A stretch of 64,000 nt of DNA from positions 378,684 to 442,683 of the forward strand of contig DIBV01000006.1 in assembly GCA_002415085.1 (NCBI GenBank). Reading direction: 5' to 3'. This DNA is from Arsukibacterium sp. UBA5043 (GTDB lineage: Bacteria > Pseudomonadota > Gammaproteobacteria > Enterobacterales > Alteromonadaceae). The position numbers were made by a program, and so were the translations under genes. Below are positions 46,562 through 56,697 of the stretch, in pieces. Below the pieces are notes generated by a model. The model was not told the DNA's origin. It saw only the letters and a list, made by a program, of their open reading frames with translations, and searched no databases. The stretch's first letter is position 1. Each line of letters opens with the position of its first letter.

Positions 46562-48048
46562 GGCTGTCCCTGTTTGCTGATGTCTTGCAGCCGACCATCT
46601 TTTATCAGCTTAATGGTCTGCTGTTTTTTAATCGCTGCGGCAACAATATCTGCAATGTTGCGATCGCTGGGGTTAAAGTAGTTCAGCTTGCTGCGTTTCT
46701 CGAGGATCTCAAAACCGTCGCCACCCTCGGCCAGATACTCTAGTGTGGCGACGTTATACATTTTGCTGTTGATAACAGGATCACCATTGACCAGCAGCTT
46801 TATAACCCGACTACCTATCGGCGCGGTACTGTCAAAAAGCAGAGTAAAACCGGAGACTTGCAAAAAGAAACCGCGTTGGTTATCTAAGCCACTAAGCCCA
46901 TGTTCAAAAATACTGAGCAAATCCAGGCCACTAAGCTGCAGCAGTACCGGCGTATTGCGAAAGGGTAGCTCGGCCAGAATATCGCCCCGGGTAAGCATGC
47001 TTCCCGCCGGGTAATCTTGCACGCCACGGATAGTGCCACTGTTGAAAAAGGCCAATTGGGCGCCGGTATAATTTTTCAGGGTATCGGCAACAAAATTAGC
47101 AAACGCATTTTCCGTGTTGCGTACTTCCTGGCGCAGGGTGGTAAAACTCACTGCAGTGCGCCCCAGCGGTTCTTGCAATAACAGTTGCAAACGCTGAGTA
47201 TGATCGACAATTTTTCTGGCAATATCCGGGTCTGCTGGCAATGTTGCCAGATCAATATATGTTGTTGTTAGCTTGTCCAGCTGATAATCAAGGTCTACTT
47301 CAGCTGTAACTACTACGGCCTGATTAAGTTGTTGTTGCAGAACAAGACGTGGATGGTCTCGCAACAATTGCTGGCCATCATAATTATTGCGAAATGCCAG
47401 ATCAAGGGTGCCGTTTGTCAGTAACTCGGGTAAAAAATCCAGTTCGATAGTATGCATTAATACCACCAGGTGAGCGCCCTGAGCTTTTAGCCTGGCTGCT
47501 TGCCGGCTAATGGCCTGCTCGGCCGGTGTTACGTGTAATCTGTTCAGGGCATACTGCTGAACAACGTACGGCGCAACCAGCGCAATCACACCCAGTTTAA
47601 TGTCGGCCTGCTGCACCAGAATACTGTCCACCAGACCATCAAGATTATCCTCTGTCATTGGATCATACAGGTTGCTTAACACCAGTGGAAAGGCGGCCTC
47701 ATAGGCCCGCTGTGACAGTTCCTCTGACAAATAAGCAAAATCGCGGTGCGATACCGCCATCGCATCTGGTTCTAAACTGTTGAGAATGTCTATTATGTGA
47801 GCGCCGCGGTCAAAAAAACCGAGTGGGCTGGGGCCAATACTGCCGCCGCCAAACAGAAAAAAAGTGGGGCTACTGTTGCTACGGGATTGTTTTAATAAGG
47901 TAGCCAAGTGCGAAAAGTTGGCTTCAGGATGATTGGCTTCTGCCATTTCGGCAGCGTATATTATCGTGAACTCAGACTCTGCGCGACTGAATAACAGTGG
48001 ATTGCTAAACAACAATGCGAGCAGCGTTAACCTGAAGAAAACTGTCAT
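46558..48048 (-). CDS. 5'-nucleotidase-like periplasmic protein with degraded metal site
   Basis: 496 residues; signal peptide ending SRAES. Overall UshA-type: metallophosphatase part (about 25-250) and nucleotide-binding C-terminal part (about 290-480, with FFNSGTIRG and YLAEGGDGFEIL). The metal ligands of the first part are mostly replaced: YAAEMAEAN where DxH is expected, GGGSIG for GGD, VSHRDF for GNHE, FRNNYDG for GHSH; only isolated His remain. Probably a binding protein rather than an enzyme. Coupled to the diguanylate cyclase gene. Confidence 0.85.
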   Translation of the reverse strand: MTVFFRLTLLALLFSNPLLFSRAESEFTIIYAAEMAEANHPEANFSHLATLLKQSRSNSSPTFFLFGGGSIGPSPLGFFDRGAHIIDILNSLEPDAMAVSHRDFAYLSEELSQRAYEAAFPLVLSNLYDPMTEDNLDGLVDSILVQQADIKLGVIALVAPYVVQQYALNRLHVTPAEQAISRQAARLKAQGAHLVVLMHTIELDFLPELLTNGTLDLAFRNNYDGQQLLRDHPRLVLQQQLNQAVVVTAEVDLDYQLDKLTTTYIDLATLPADPDIARKIVDHTQRLQLLLQEPLGRTAVSFTTLRQEVRNTENAFANFVADTLKNYTGAQLAFFNSGTIRGVQDYPAGSMLTRGDILAELPFRNTPVLLQLSGLDLLSIFEHGLSGLDNQRGFFLQVSGFTLLFDSTAPIGSRVIKLLVNGDPVINSKMYNVATLEYLAEGGDGFEILEKRSKLNYFNPSDRNIADIVAAAIKKQQTIKLIKDGRLQDISKQGQP

Positions 48049-48160
48049 AAGTGGTTAATTTTCACCTGAAACTCAGCATTGGCAATTAGTCTAATGGATC
48101 TGCAGGCGATCAGCAAAATAAAGTCATAGCGAAAGTGTGCGTACGTAATAATGTGTTGCA

Positions 48161-48189
48161 AATAATAAAAGCCGGCAATGAGCCGGCTT
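48161..48189 (-). terminator. Rho-independent terminator after the subtilase gene
   Basis: On the minus strand an 8-bp stem AAGCCGGC/GCCGGCTT with a 5-nt loop is followed by TTATTATT. About 19 nt after the protease stop. Confidence 0.8.
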
Positions 48190-48207
48190 GGTGTTTACAT
48201 TAATACC

Positions 48208-49878
48208 TTAACCACATTTTTTCGGGCCGCCTTTACATGGCGTAGGTTCCGGATCAGTACCACCGTCGCCGCCATCACCACCACCGGTATCGCCACCGGC
48301 ACAACCGTTGGCCGTCAGGTAGTCATATGCCGCTTTCGCTTTAACAATACCATAGCCAAAGTAGTCATCTTTACCCGCCGCACCCGCATCCTGCGCTGTT
48401 GCTTTTAAGGCATTTCGAATTTCAGTACCGCTGCAGCTGGGGAAGTTTGACCAGACCAGCGCCGCTATACCTGAAACAGCAGGCGTAGCCATCGAAGTAC
48501 CGCTCATGAAGCCGTAATCGCTGGCTGAAGATGAAATAGTAATGTTCGCAGCGCCAATAATATCGCTACGAGCCTCTAAAGCTGCACCGTATGAGGGGAT
48601 ATTAGCTGAACCCGTAACGTCCATATAAACCGGACCTTCGCCAGCAACGTTATTAATTACAATCGCGCCGATACCACCAGAGTTAGCACAATTATTAATT
48701 TTGTCAGCGAAAGAGACATTACCACGGTCAATAGTACAAATTTTACCGTTTGCAGCTGCATCAGTCACTTCAGCTGTACCCATGTGGTACGTTGCACCGT
48801 TCAGATTACCCGTGTTATCGGAAGGCGCTGAACTAAAACCAATTCCGTCAGCAGTTGCTGTAACGAGTGACGTACCGCCTGCTGGGTAGGTTGACAAGGT
48901 ATCAACACCGCCTGCCGTAACTTCAACACAAATGGTTTCGTCGTTAGTCACATTTTTACCGCGGCCACTGCTGCAGCTAGGAAATTGTGAAAAACTGGCA
49001 ATCGCATTATTGCCGTCGTTGGCACCAATCATCATTACTGATGAATAGCCTGCAGGGTACGAGCGGGTGGTGTTACCGTCATTGCCTGCCGCAGCAAGAA
49101 CCAGACCGCCATTAGCCGTGAAGGTGTTAAAAGCGTTTTCTTCAGTACTGTTGGCTCCGCCCCCTCCTAAACTCATACTGATAATCTTAGCGCCATTCTG
49201 AGCACATAAGTTGGCAGCATGTGCTAAGTCTGACGAGTAAGCCCAGCCAGCAGCGTTAAATACTTTAATAATGTGCATCGGGTTGCCTGGTGCCATGCCG
49301 ACTACACCGATACCGTTATCGGCAGCAGCAATTGTGCCGGCAACGTGGGTACCGTGCGGGCCACCGTCGCGGAACCAGTCGCCAGAGACCGAATCACTGG
49401 TACCGGTAATGTTTGACCAGTCGAAATCGTTATTGCCACCACCGGTTTCTCCGGTATCGCGGGCAAGGCCTGAGTCGATAACACAAACCCGTTTCGCATT
49501 GCCTAAGTTCAGGCTAACCTGATTGGCTTGTGACTGATACACCGCGTACGGAGTTAACTGCTGGGTTGCCGGATTGCCAGCGTCATCATTGAACAGCGCC
49601 ATCGAATAACGCTTAACATCAGCTTCAACCAACTTTATATGTGGATTATTTAATAAACCTTTAATTTCACTTAATGTTTTGCCGCTAAATTGCGCTGCGA
49701 TAAAACCATCAGCATCAACTTTCACTTCGCCGCCAAGCTGTTTAGCCAGCGCTTTAACGACGCCTTTTTTGCTGTTATCAACCTGGATTATAACTCTGTC
49801 GGAGGCTACGGCAGTGGCAGTTAGGCCCATGGCGAGTAAGGTAGCGGTAGCTACAGTGGATAATCTATTTAGTTTCAT
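48208..49878 (-). CDS. Secreted S8 (subtilisin-like) serine protease
   Basis: 556 residues: signal peptide (MKLNRLSTVATATLLAMG...AVA), inhibitor-I9-like propeptide (about 27-90), catalytic domain with Asp in VCVIDSG, His in HGTHVAGT and Ser in SGTSMATP, and a PA-like insert (about 330-440) before the Ser. After the domain a Gly/Asp linker (GGDTGGGDGGDGG) leads to a short Cys-bounded tail CKGGPKKCG. Many Cys suggest disulfides. AGGAAG lies 7 nt before the start. Monocistronic. Confidence 0.95.
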   Translation of the reverse strand: MKLNRLSTVATATLLAMGLTATAVASDRVIIQVDNSKKGVVKALAKQLGGEVKVDADGFIAAQFSGKTLSEIKGLLNNPHIKLVEADVKRYSMALFNDDAGNPATQQLTPYAVYQSQANQVSLNLGNAKRVCVIDSGLARDTGETGGGNNDFDWSNITGTSDSVSGDWFRDGGPHGTHVAGTIAAADNGIGVVGMAPGNPMHIIKVFNAAGWAYSSDLAHAANLCAQNGAKIISMSLGGGGANSTEENAFNTFTANGGLVLAAAGNDGNTTRSYPAGYSSVMMIGANDGNNAIASFSQFPSCSSGRGKNVTNDETICVEVTAGGVDTLSTYPAGGTSLVTATADGIGFSSAPSDNTGNLNGATYHMGTAEVTDAAANGKICTIDRGNVSFADKINNCANSGGIGAIVINNVAGEGPVYMDVTGSANIPSYGAALEARSDIIGAANITISSSASDYGFMSGTSMATPAVSGIAALVWSNFPSCSGTEIRNALKATAQDAGAAGKDDYFGYGIVKAKAAYDYLTANGCAGGDTGGGDGGDGGTDPEPTPCKGGPKKCG

Positions 49879-50190
49879 TCAAATACTTCCTATGGATTTA
49901 TCAGTTATTGCAGCTGATTTTTGTAGACTGTCGCGCTCTTTTGGCGCTTTAGCTCGTTGCTATTTCTATTTCAACACAAATTAGTTTTGCCATAGAAAAA
50001 CAGGCAAAGCAAACAGTAAATGTCAGCTTCCCGAAAACGGCTGTTAATTGTAATTTTGGTGAAAGTAGTTAACGGCATAAATGTAACTAAATGTAATAAG
50101 CCTGCATCTTAGTTTCATTTAACGGTATAACTAAGACTGATTCTTTGCAGCGGGTCAGTGCCAAGGGGCATGAAGGGGTCTGGCTGGTAT
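49879..50190. other. Intergenic region upstream of the protease gene
   Basis: 312 bp, AT-rich. Contains TTAACGGYATAA twice in the same direction (50069-50080 and 50119-50130), exactly 50 bp apart, and a small inverted repeat TTTGCC/GGCAAA (49986-50008). No clear promoter hexamers or terminator were found. The repeats are possible operator sites for the protease gene. Confidence 0.4.
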
Positions 50191-51717
50191 TTAGTGTAAA
50201 CGGCCTTTTTTTAAAGCGCCAATCAGCAGCAATATAACAATAAAGGTCAGTGGCCAGTCACCATAAATACTGTAAAACGTCCGGCCAGTGCTCAGCACTA
50301 CGGTATCTGCCAAGATAGCCTCTTCAAACTGTGGCAGCTGCCGGGCTATGCTACCGTCGGGGCTTATAGAAGCTGTGATGCCATTGTTTGTCGCGCGCAG
50401 TACTGGTCTGCCAAACTCGCGGGCTCGCATCTGCGCAATCTGCAAATGTTGATGTGGCCCGATACTGTCACCAAACCAGGCATCATTGCTAACGGTCAGA
50501 ATAAAATCGGTAGCGGCGGTAAAGTTGGCACGTATTTGCCGGGGAAAAGCAATTTCAAAGCAAATGGCACTTAACAGCTGATAATCGTTGGCCCGTAAAT
50601 TAGGCTGAATATAACTGCCGCGGGTAAAAGAGCTCATCGGTAAATCAAAGATCGGCGCCAGCTTCCGCAACCAGTTTTCAAAGGGCACAAATTCGCCAAT
50701 TGGCAATAAATGGTGTTTGCTGAAACGGTTACTATGACCATAGAAATACTGGCCCTCGGTGGCGGTAGCGCTGTCTTTGCCCAGCACAATTAAGTTGTTC
50801 CAGGCTTGGCTCGTTGCCAGATTGTAGTCCAGTATCCCGGTTATCAGTGCGGCATCATTGTAAAATGCGGCTTTGTTCAGGTTGTCCAGAAAGGCTTCGG
50901 CCATCGGTTCCAGTTGGGGAATTGCCGCCTCAGGCCAGATCACGATATCAGCATTGGAAAAATGCGGCCGGGTCAGGTCCAGATACTTGAGCATTGTTGG
51001 CCACTCCTGCTCAGGTTGCCAACGTAAATCCTGCTTAATATTGCCTTGCACCATCACGATATTGGCACTGTTAGTCTGATAATCCCATCCTCTTAGCTGT
51101 TGCAGCAAGGGGGCACTGATCACTATGACACCTGCTAATACTGCCGGGCCAACGCGTTGTAATACCGGGCCACCCTGATACAGCCGCGCCAATGCAGCTG
51201 CACTGGCCGCCAGAATAAAGGTGATGCCGGTTTCGCCGATTAACGGCGCGAAGTCGGCTAAGCCTGCACTAGTCTGGCTATAGCCCAGAGACAACCATGG
51301 AAAACCGGTCAGCAGGAAGCTACGCAACCACTCAACACCAACCCAGACCCCGGCAAAGATTAATGCCGCAAGCCGGCTGCAATTGTGCTGGCCTGTAAAC
51401 CGGTAAGTCAGCAGCGCCGCGAGTGCCGGAAACAATGCCAGATAGCTGACTAATAGTGCCATTAACCCCAGACTGGCAATCAGGGGTAGGCCGCCAAATT
51501 GATCAATGCTGACATGCACCCAGCTGATACCGACACCAAACCAGCCCAGGCCATAGCAAAAACCTGCCAGCAGTGCCTGGCGCCAATGGCTAACCCGACT
51601 GATCACCATGACTAACAGTGCCAGGGTGAAAAAGGGCAGCCACCAAAGGGTGAATGGGGCAAACGCCAGTGTATTCAGCGCACCGGCAGCTACCAGCAGT
51701 AGCCCGGTGCAAGCCAT
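50191..51717 (-). CDS. lnt: Apolipoprotein N-acyltransferase
   Basis: Inner-membrane enzyme completing lipoprotein acylation. 508 residues; N-terminal membrane helices (about 1-200) and a periplasmic nitrilase-like domain with catalytic Glu in IWPEAAIP, Lys in the MVQGNIKQDLRW region or the later loop, and Cys in SAICFEIAFP. Last gene of miaB-ybeZ-ybeY-corC-lnt. Confidence 0.96.
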   Translation of the reverse strand: MACTGLLLVAAGALNTLAFAPFTLWWLPFFTLALLVMVISRVSHWRQALLAGFCYGLGWFGVGISWVHVSIDQFGGLPLIASLGLMALLVSYLALFPALAALLTYRFTGQHNCSRLAALIFAGVWVGVEWLRSFLLTGFPWLSLGYSQTSAGLADFAPLIGETGITFILAASAAALARLYQGGPVLQRVGPAVLAGVIVISAPLLQQLRGWDYQTNSANIVMVQGNIKQDLRWQPEQEWPTMLKYLDLTRPHFSNADIVIWPEAAIPQLEPMAEAFLDNLNKAAFYNDAALITGILDYNLATSQAWNNLIVLGKDSATATEGQYFYGHSNRFSKHHLLPIGEFVPFENWLRKLAPIFDLPMSSFTRGSYIQPNLRANDYQLLSAICFEIAFPRQIRANFTAATDFILTVSNDAWFGDSIGPHQHLQIAQMRAREFGRPVLRATNNGITASISPDGSIARQLPQFEEAILADTVVLSTGRTFYSIYGDWPLTFIVILLLIGALKKGRLH

Positions 51718-51749
51718 TTTAACCGTAGTAGACGTGATGATGACGGTAT

Positions 51750-52628
51750 TTATGATCCGTTGTCCTCAGCAGCAACATTTTGCTTGGCTTTAATTACCTG
51801 CAACTGCAGCAGGCGCCGGCTATTCGCTTTACTGACTTTAAAGGTAAGATCACCCAGTTGGATGCTTTCACCACGCTCAGGCATATGGCCAAACGCATGC
51901 AGTACAATACCGCCAATGGTATCAGCATCTTCTTCGTCAAAGCCGGTACCAAAGCTTTCGTTGAATTCATCCAGCGGGGTCAGCGCACTAACCTGAAATA
52001 CTCTGGACGCCATTTTTTTTATATCATTATCTTCTTCATCGTCGTGTTCATCTTCAATTTCGCCGACGATTTGCTCCAGAATATCTTCAATGGTGACCAG
52101 GCCAGACACGCCGCCGTATTCGTCAACCACAATGGCCATATGGTAGCGTTTTTGGCGGAACTCTTTTAACAAGGCATCCACCCGTTTACTTTCCGGTATT
52201 ATCACTGCCGGGCGCAAAAACTCGCCGATATGCCAGTCTGTCTGATTCGGATCCAGGGCATATTGCAACAAATCTTTAACCAGTAAAATACCTTCAACGT
52301 GATCTTTATCTTCGTTGACGACCGGATAACGGCTATGGTTATTTTCGAGTAAAATGGGTAAGAACGCGCTGACCGGCTGTTCAATATCGATGGTAGCCAT
52401 TTGCGAGCGTGGCACCATGATGTCGCGGGCCCGCATTTTCGATACATCCAGCACGCCCTGCAGCATGCTTTTGGTATCACTATCGATAAGTTCGCGGCTG
52501 GCCGCTTCACTTATGATATCTTCCAGGTCTGATATGTCCTGTGGCTCTGCACTAAAAATACTGGCGATACGCTCTAACCAGGTTTTGCCGGCAGAACCGC
52601 GGCTAGAGTGGGGGTTGTCGTCACTCAT
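51750..52628 (-). CDS. corC: CorC/HlyC-type CBS-domain protein
   Basis: 292 residues, cytosolic member of the CNNM/CorC group linked to magnesium/cobalt efflux (YbeX). Two CBS domains (about 65-190; [42 protein letters not shown]) and a C-terminal CorC_HlyC domain (about 205-280; [16 protein letters not shown]). Conserved position between ybeY and lnt. Confidence 0.95.
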   Translation of the reverse strand: MSDDNPHSSRGSAGKTWLERIASIFSAEPQDISDLEDIISEAASRELIDSDTKSMLQGVLDVSKMRARDIMVPRSQMATIDIEQPVSAFLPILLENNHSRYPVVNEDKDHVEGILLVKDLLQYALDPNQTDWHIGEFLRPAVIIPESKRVDALLKEFRQKRYHMAIVVDEYGGVSGLVTIEDILEQIVGEIEDEHDDEEDNDIKKMASRVFQVSALTPLDEFNESFGTGFDEEDADTIGGIVLHAFGHMPERGESIQLGDLTFKVSKANSRRLLQLQVIKAKQNVAAEDNGS

Positions 52629-52661
52629 TAGTGAACTTATGCTCCATTAGTAATAAGAAAC

Positions 52662-53123
52662 CTAGTTATCATCCAATAAATAGGGATTATTGATGCCAAG
52701 AGCCGCCAGAATTTGAATTTCTTCTGCCTCCATCTCTGCCGCATCGTCGTCATTTATATGGTCAAATCCCAACAAATGCAAGCAACCGTGGACAACCATA
52801 TGGGCCCAGTGGTCGTTAAGTGTTTTATGTTGTTCTAATGCTTCGGCCTGTACCACCGGAGCGCAGATAACCAGATCGCCAAGTAGCGGTAGCTCAAGAC
52901 CTGCCGGGGCCTGAAAAGGAAAGCTCAGCACATTGGTCGGTTTATCTTTGCTACGGTACTGCAGATTAAGTTGCTGGCTTTCAGGATTATCAACAACGCG
53001 AACCGTGACTTCGGCTTTCGCCTGGAAGGGTTGCACCGCAGCATTAAGCCAGCACTGGAAGTCGGCTTCAGTTGGAATACCGCCAGCATCACTGGCTAAC
53101 TGCAGATCCAGAGTGGTGCTCAT
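52662..53123 (-). CDS. ybeY: Endoribonuclease YbeY
   Basis: Single-strand RNase for 16S rRNA 3' maturation and ribosome quality control. 153 residues; zinc motif [11 protein letters not shown] near residue 115 and [14 protein letters not shown]. Its start shares a base with the ybeZ stop. Confidence 0.97.
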   Translation of the reverse strand: MSTTLDLQLASDAGGIPTEADFQCWLNAAVQPFQAKAEVTVRVVDNPESQQLNLQYRSKDKPTNVLSFPFQAPAGLELPLLGDLVICAPVVQAEALEQHKTLNDHWAHMVVHGCLHLLGFDHINDDDAAEMEAEEIQILAALGINNPYLLDDN

Positions 53124-54175
53124 TATTCAGCTATACTCCTGAGCTTTTCTGCTTCATGAGCTTCATATGCCTGCACAATACGCTGGACAATAGGGTGGCG
53201 CACCACATCTTTGGCATTAAAAAAGTTAAAGCTGATTTCAGCCACATCGCTTAGCACATCAATGGCATGTTTCAGACCGGAATACTGGCCGCGGGGTAAG
53301 TCTACCTGAGTAATGTCACCCGTTATCACTGCTTTAGCACTGAAGCCAATCCGGGTTAAAAACATTTTCATCTGCTCAGTTGTGGTGTTCTGGCTTTCAT
53401 CGAGGATGATAAAGGCATCGTTCAGGGTGCGGCCGCGCATATAAGCTAGCGGGGCAATCTCAATGACGCCACGTTCCAGATACTTTTCAACTTTTTCAAA
53501 GCCGAGCATTTCAAACAGCGCATCGTACAAGGGACGCAGGTAAGGGTCGACCTTCTGCGCTAAATCGCCCGGTAAAAAACCGAGTTTTTCACCGGCCTCG
53601 ACGGCAGGGCGGGTTAACACAATGCGCTTTACCAAACCGCTTTCCAGCGCGTCAACGGCACAGGCTACTGCCAGGTAGGTTTTACCAGTGCCAGCCGGGC
53701 CAATGCCAAAACACACGTCATGCCGGAGCACATTAGCCACATAACTGGCCTGATTCGGGTTGCGGGCTTTAACTAAGCCTTTTTTGGTTTTCAGGCTGAA
53801 GTCACCGGTACTACCATGATCATGCTGATACTGAATATCAAAGTTCTCACTGATGGTCAGATGCACCTGTTCCGGCGTAATGGCTTCCGCCTGTTGCTTT
53901 TTGCCCTGGGTCAGTTGAAACAACTGGCGCAGAATATCAGCGGCGGCGGCAACATTTACATCCGGACCTGCAACTTTGAACAGGTTATCCCGATAGCTGA
54001 TATCAACCAGCAAACGCCGTTCAATATGTTTTAAGTTATCGTCGTAAGGGCCGCACAGCAGGCTTAATCTGTTATTGTCGGCCGGTTCCAGTACCAGTTC
54101 AGTTACATTCAGGTTGTCTGTGTTCAATAGTGCGCTCGCGGTTAAGGCCGGTTCAGGGCGTAAAAGTGGTAACAC
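53123..54175 (-). CDS. ybeZ: PhoH-like ATPase YbeZ
   Basis: 350 residues. Walker [17 protein letters not shown] (about 150), Walker [12 protein letters not shown] and the N-terminal KH-like part ([27 protein letters not shown]). Works with YbeY in RNA metabolism. Start used is GTG 54175, overlapping miaB by 23 nt; a TTG about 17 codons later is an alternative closer to E. coli's N-terminus. Confidence 0.93.
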   Translation of the reverse strand: MLPLLRPEPALTASALLNTDNLNVTELVLEPADNNRLSLLCGPYDDNLKHIERRLLVDISYRDNLFKVAGPDVNVAAAADILRQLFQLTQGKKQQAEAITPEQVHLTISENFDIQYQHDHGSTGDFSLKTKKGLVKARNPNQASYVANVLRHDVCFGIGPAGTGKTYLAVACAVDALESGLVKRIVLTRPAVEAGEKLGFLPGDLAQKVDPYLRPLYDALFEMLGFEKVEKYLERGVIEIAPLAYMRGRTLNDAFIILDESQNTTTEQMKMFLTRIGFSAKAVITGDITQVDLPRGQYSGLKHAIDVLSDVAEISFNFFNAKDVVRHPIVQRIVQAYEAHEAEKLRSIAE

Positions 54176-55577
54176 CTAAAGGATCTGCTTTAGGTTGTCT
54201 GGCTAATATCTGGGCCGGCGCAATTTCCCGACGCAAGCCCATTTCGGTTTCTGTGCGCAGTAAATCACCCCGCAATGAATTACTAAACACGTCAGTAATT
54301 TTAACGTCTACAAACTGGCCAATCATCTCAGGCGACCCTTCAAAATTGACGACCCGGTTGTTTTCGGTACGGCCGGTCAGTTCCATAATATTCTTTTTCG
54401 ACGGGCCTTCAACCAGAATGCGTTGTTCAGTGCCCAGCATATTACGGGCAATTTTCAACGCCTGCTGATTAATTCTGTCCTGCAGAATATACAAGCGTTG
54501 TTTTTTGGTGTCGTCGCTGACATCATCTGGCAAGTCTGCCGCTGGGGTGCCGGGACGTGCGCTGTAAATAAAACTGAAGCTCATATCAAAATCTATGGCC
54601 TGGATCAGGTCCATGGTTGCCTGGAAGTCAGTGTCGTCTTCCCCGGGGAAGCCGATAATAAAATCGGATGACATGCTTAAATTTGGCCGGATTTTCTTCA
54701 GTTTACGAATTTGCGCCTTGTATTCCAACGCGGTGTGGCCACGCTTCATCAGGTTTAAAATGCGGTCAGAGCCTGATTGCACCGGCAAATGTAAATGGTC
54801 TACCAGCTCTGGTACGTCCCGGTACACTTCAATAATATCGTCGCTAAATTCAATCGGATGCGAGGTGGTGTAGCGAATACGGTCGATACCATCAATCGCC
54901 GCCACTAAGCGCAATAACTCTGAAAAGTGGCAAATATTGCCATCATGGGTGTCGCCGCGATAACCATTAACGTTCTGGCCCAGCAGGTTAACTTCCCGCA
55001 CGCCTTGTGCGGCCAATTGGGCCACTTCAAATAATACGTCGTCTAACGGCCGGCTGACTTCCTCACCGCGGGTATAGGGGACAACACAAAAGGTACAATA
55101 TTTTGAACAACCTTCCATAATAGACACGAAGGCAGTCGGGCCTTCTGCTTTAGGATCAGGCAGACGGTCAAATTTTTCTATTTCCGGAAAGGATACATCA
55201 ACCACTGGTGAATGAGAGCCACGAACGGCATTGATCATTTCTGGCAGTCGGTGCAAAGTTTGCGGGCCAAATACAATGTCGACAAAGGGAGCACGCTCAC
55301 GAATGGCTTTGCCTTCCTGCGACGCAACGCAGCCGCCAACCCCAATAATTAAATCCGGATTTTTTTCTTTCAATGGACGCCAGCGACCCAGTTGATGAAA
55401 CACTTTTTCCTGTGCTTTCTCCCGGATTGAACAGGTATTGAGCAGAATAACATCTGCATCTTCTGCCTCGTCGGTCAGGGTATAGCCATGTGTTGCATCC
55501 AGCAGGTCTGCCATTTTTGAAGAGTCATACTCGTTCATCTGGCAGCCCCAGGTTTTAATGTGCAGTTTTTTGCCCAT
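54153..55577 (-). CDS. miaB: tRNA methylthiotransferase MiaB
   Basis: Radical-SAM enzyme forming ms2i6A37 in tRNA. 474 residues. N-terminal UPF0004 domain with auxiliary cluster Cys ([30 protein letters not shown]), radical-SAM [12 protein letters not shown] (about 155) and C-terminal TRAM domain ([24 protein letters not shown]). First gene of the minus-strand block. Confidence 0.97.
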   Translation of the reverse strand: MGKKLHIKTWGCQMNEYDSSKMADLLDATHGYTLTDEAEDADVILLNTCSIREKAQEKVFHQLGRWRPLKEKNPDLIIGVGGCVASQEGKAIRERAPFVDIVFGPQTLHRLPEMINAVRGSHSPVVDVSFPEIEKFDRLPDPKAEGPTAFVSIMEGCSKYCTFCVVPYTRGEEVSRPLDDVLFEVAQLAAQGVREVNLLGQNVNGYRGDTHDGNICHFSELLRLVAAIDGIDRIRYTTSHPIEFSDDIIEVYRDVPELVDHLHLPVQSGSDRILNLMKRGHTALEYKAQIRKLKKIRPNLSMSSDFIIGFPGEDDTDFQATMDLIQAIDFDMSFSFIYSARPGTPAADLPDDVSDDTKKQRLYILQDRINQQALKIARNMLGTEQRILVEGPSKKNIMELTGRTENNRVVNFEGSPEMIGQFVDVKITDVFSNSLRGDLLRTETEMGLRREIAPAQILARQPKADPLGVTTFTP

Positions 55578-55721
55578 TGGTGGTCGTTACCTGTGTTGTC
55601 GCGTCTGAAAAAGGGAGCGTATTTTAGCCTGTTCGGCGCCACAGTGCCAGCGTCGATGGCAAAAGCTTTATACTAAGCTTTTTTACTCGCCATACCTGTT
55701 GCCAAATCTTGCTAAATCTTG

Positions 55722-56570
55722 CTAAAACAGGCGCTGGCGGGTGGTAACATACCCGGCGTAAAAAATCACCATTACGCCGGCCAACCAACTCCAGGTTACC
55801 GGCTCGTGCCAGAATAAGTAACCAAAAGCACCGGCAAACAGCACGCTGCTGTAGGTCCACATGCCTATATCGCTGGCAGGGGCAACGGCAAAAGCACTGG
55901 TCATGGCCAGCTGACCAATAGCGGCCAGCACGCCCATTGCCGCAAATGCCAGCCATACTTCGCTGCCAAGGGGTTGCCAGTAAAAGGGCACCGGTATGGC
56001 CGAAAGCATGGCCGTTAGCAGCGAAAAATAAAAGACGATGCGCACGGCGGATTCGGTAGTGGCCATGGCCCTGATGGTGGTTTTAGTAATCGCGACTAAA
56101 AATGCGGCAAAAAGCGCCAGCAGTAATACCATATTTAAACTGGGATCCGGGCTGGGCAGGGCAAGAATGACCCCGATAAAGCCAAGCGCGATGCCAAAAC
56201 GGGTAATGCGGCTCGGCCGTTCATTCAACCAGAAACGCGCCAGGATTGGCACAATAAAGGGTGAAAGCATTATTACCATCATCGCCTGCGCCAGCGGCAA
56301 CTGTGATAACACGTAAAAAAAACAGTACATCGAAATCAGACCTGTCAGCGCCCGGCTTAAATGCAGGTACCAACGGTGGGTTTTCAGCATTGCAAAGCCA
56401 TGGCGGTACAAGAAAGGCAACATCAGAACCAGCGCAAACAGATTCCGAAAAAAAACGATTTGTACTTCGCTGGCCAGGTCGCTACTGTATTTCACAACAG
56501 CACCAATACCGGCAAAGCAGGCTTCAGCCAGCAGTAACAGCAGGGCGCCTTTGAGCAGGTGAGGTTGCAT
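55722..56570 (-). CDS. EamA/DMT-family transporter
   Basis: 282 residues, ten membrane helices in two EamA repeats (about 1-135 and 150-280); the second-repeat ending AGAFGYLFWHEPVTWSWLAGVMVIFYAGY is typical. Substrate unknown. Just after its stop a 10-base unit AAGATTTAGC is doubled (minus strand, about 55704-55726). Confidence 0.88.
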   Translation of the reverse strand: MQPHLLKGALLLLLAEACFAGIGAVVKYSSDLASEVQIVFFRNLFALVLMLPFLYRHGFAMLKTHRWYLHLSRALTGLISMYCFFYVLSQLPLAQAMMVIMLSPFIVPILARFWLNERPSRITRFGIALGFIGVILALPSPDPSLNMVLLLALFAAFLVAITKTTIRAMATTESAVRIVFYFSLLTAMLSAIPVPFYWQPLGSEVWLAFAAMGVLAAIGQLAMTSAFAVAPASDIGMWTYSSVLFAGAFGYLFWHEPVTWSWLAGVMVIFYAGYVTTRQRLF

Positions 56571-56697
56571 AACAATCCTGGCAGCGAGGTAGTTTGGCAG
56601 CGCAGTATAACAGGCCTGCGCTGTGTCAAACGAGTGAGCGGCAAATTTTGGTCGCAGCGAGCTGCCAGCTTATCTTATCAGGGTGCAACGCAGCGGG

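Noticed and set aside
55700-55726. 10-base tandem duplication after the EamA gene
   Set aside because: A short slippage duplicate right at the stop codon; no hairpin, no coding effect, so it is not counted as a finding.
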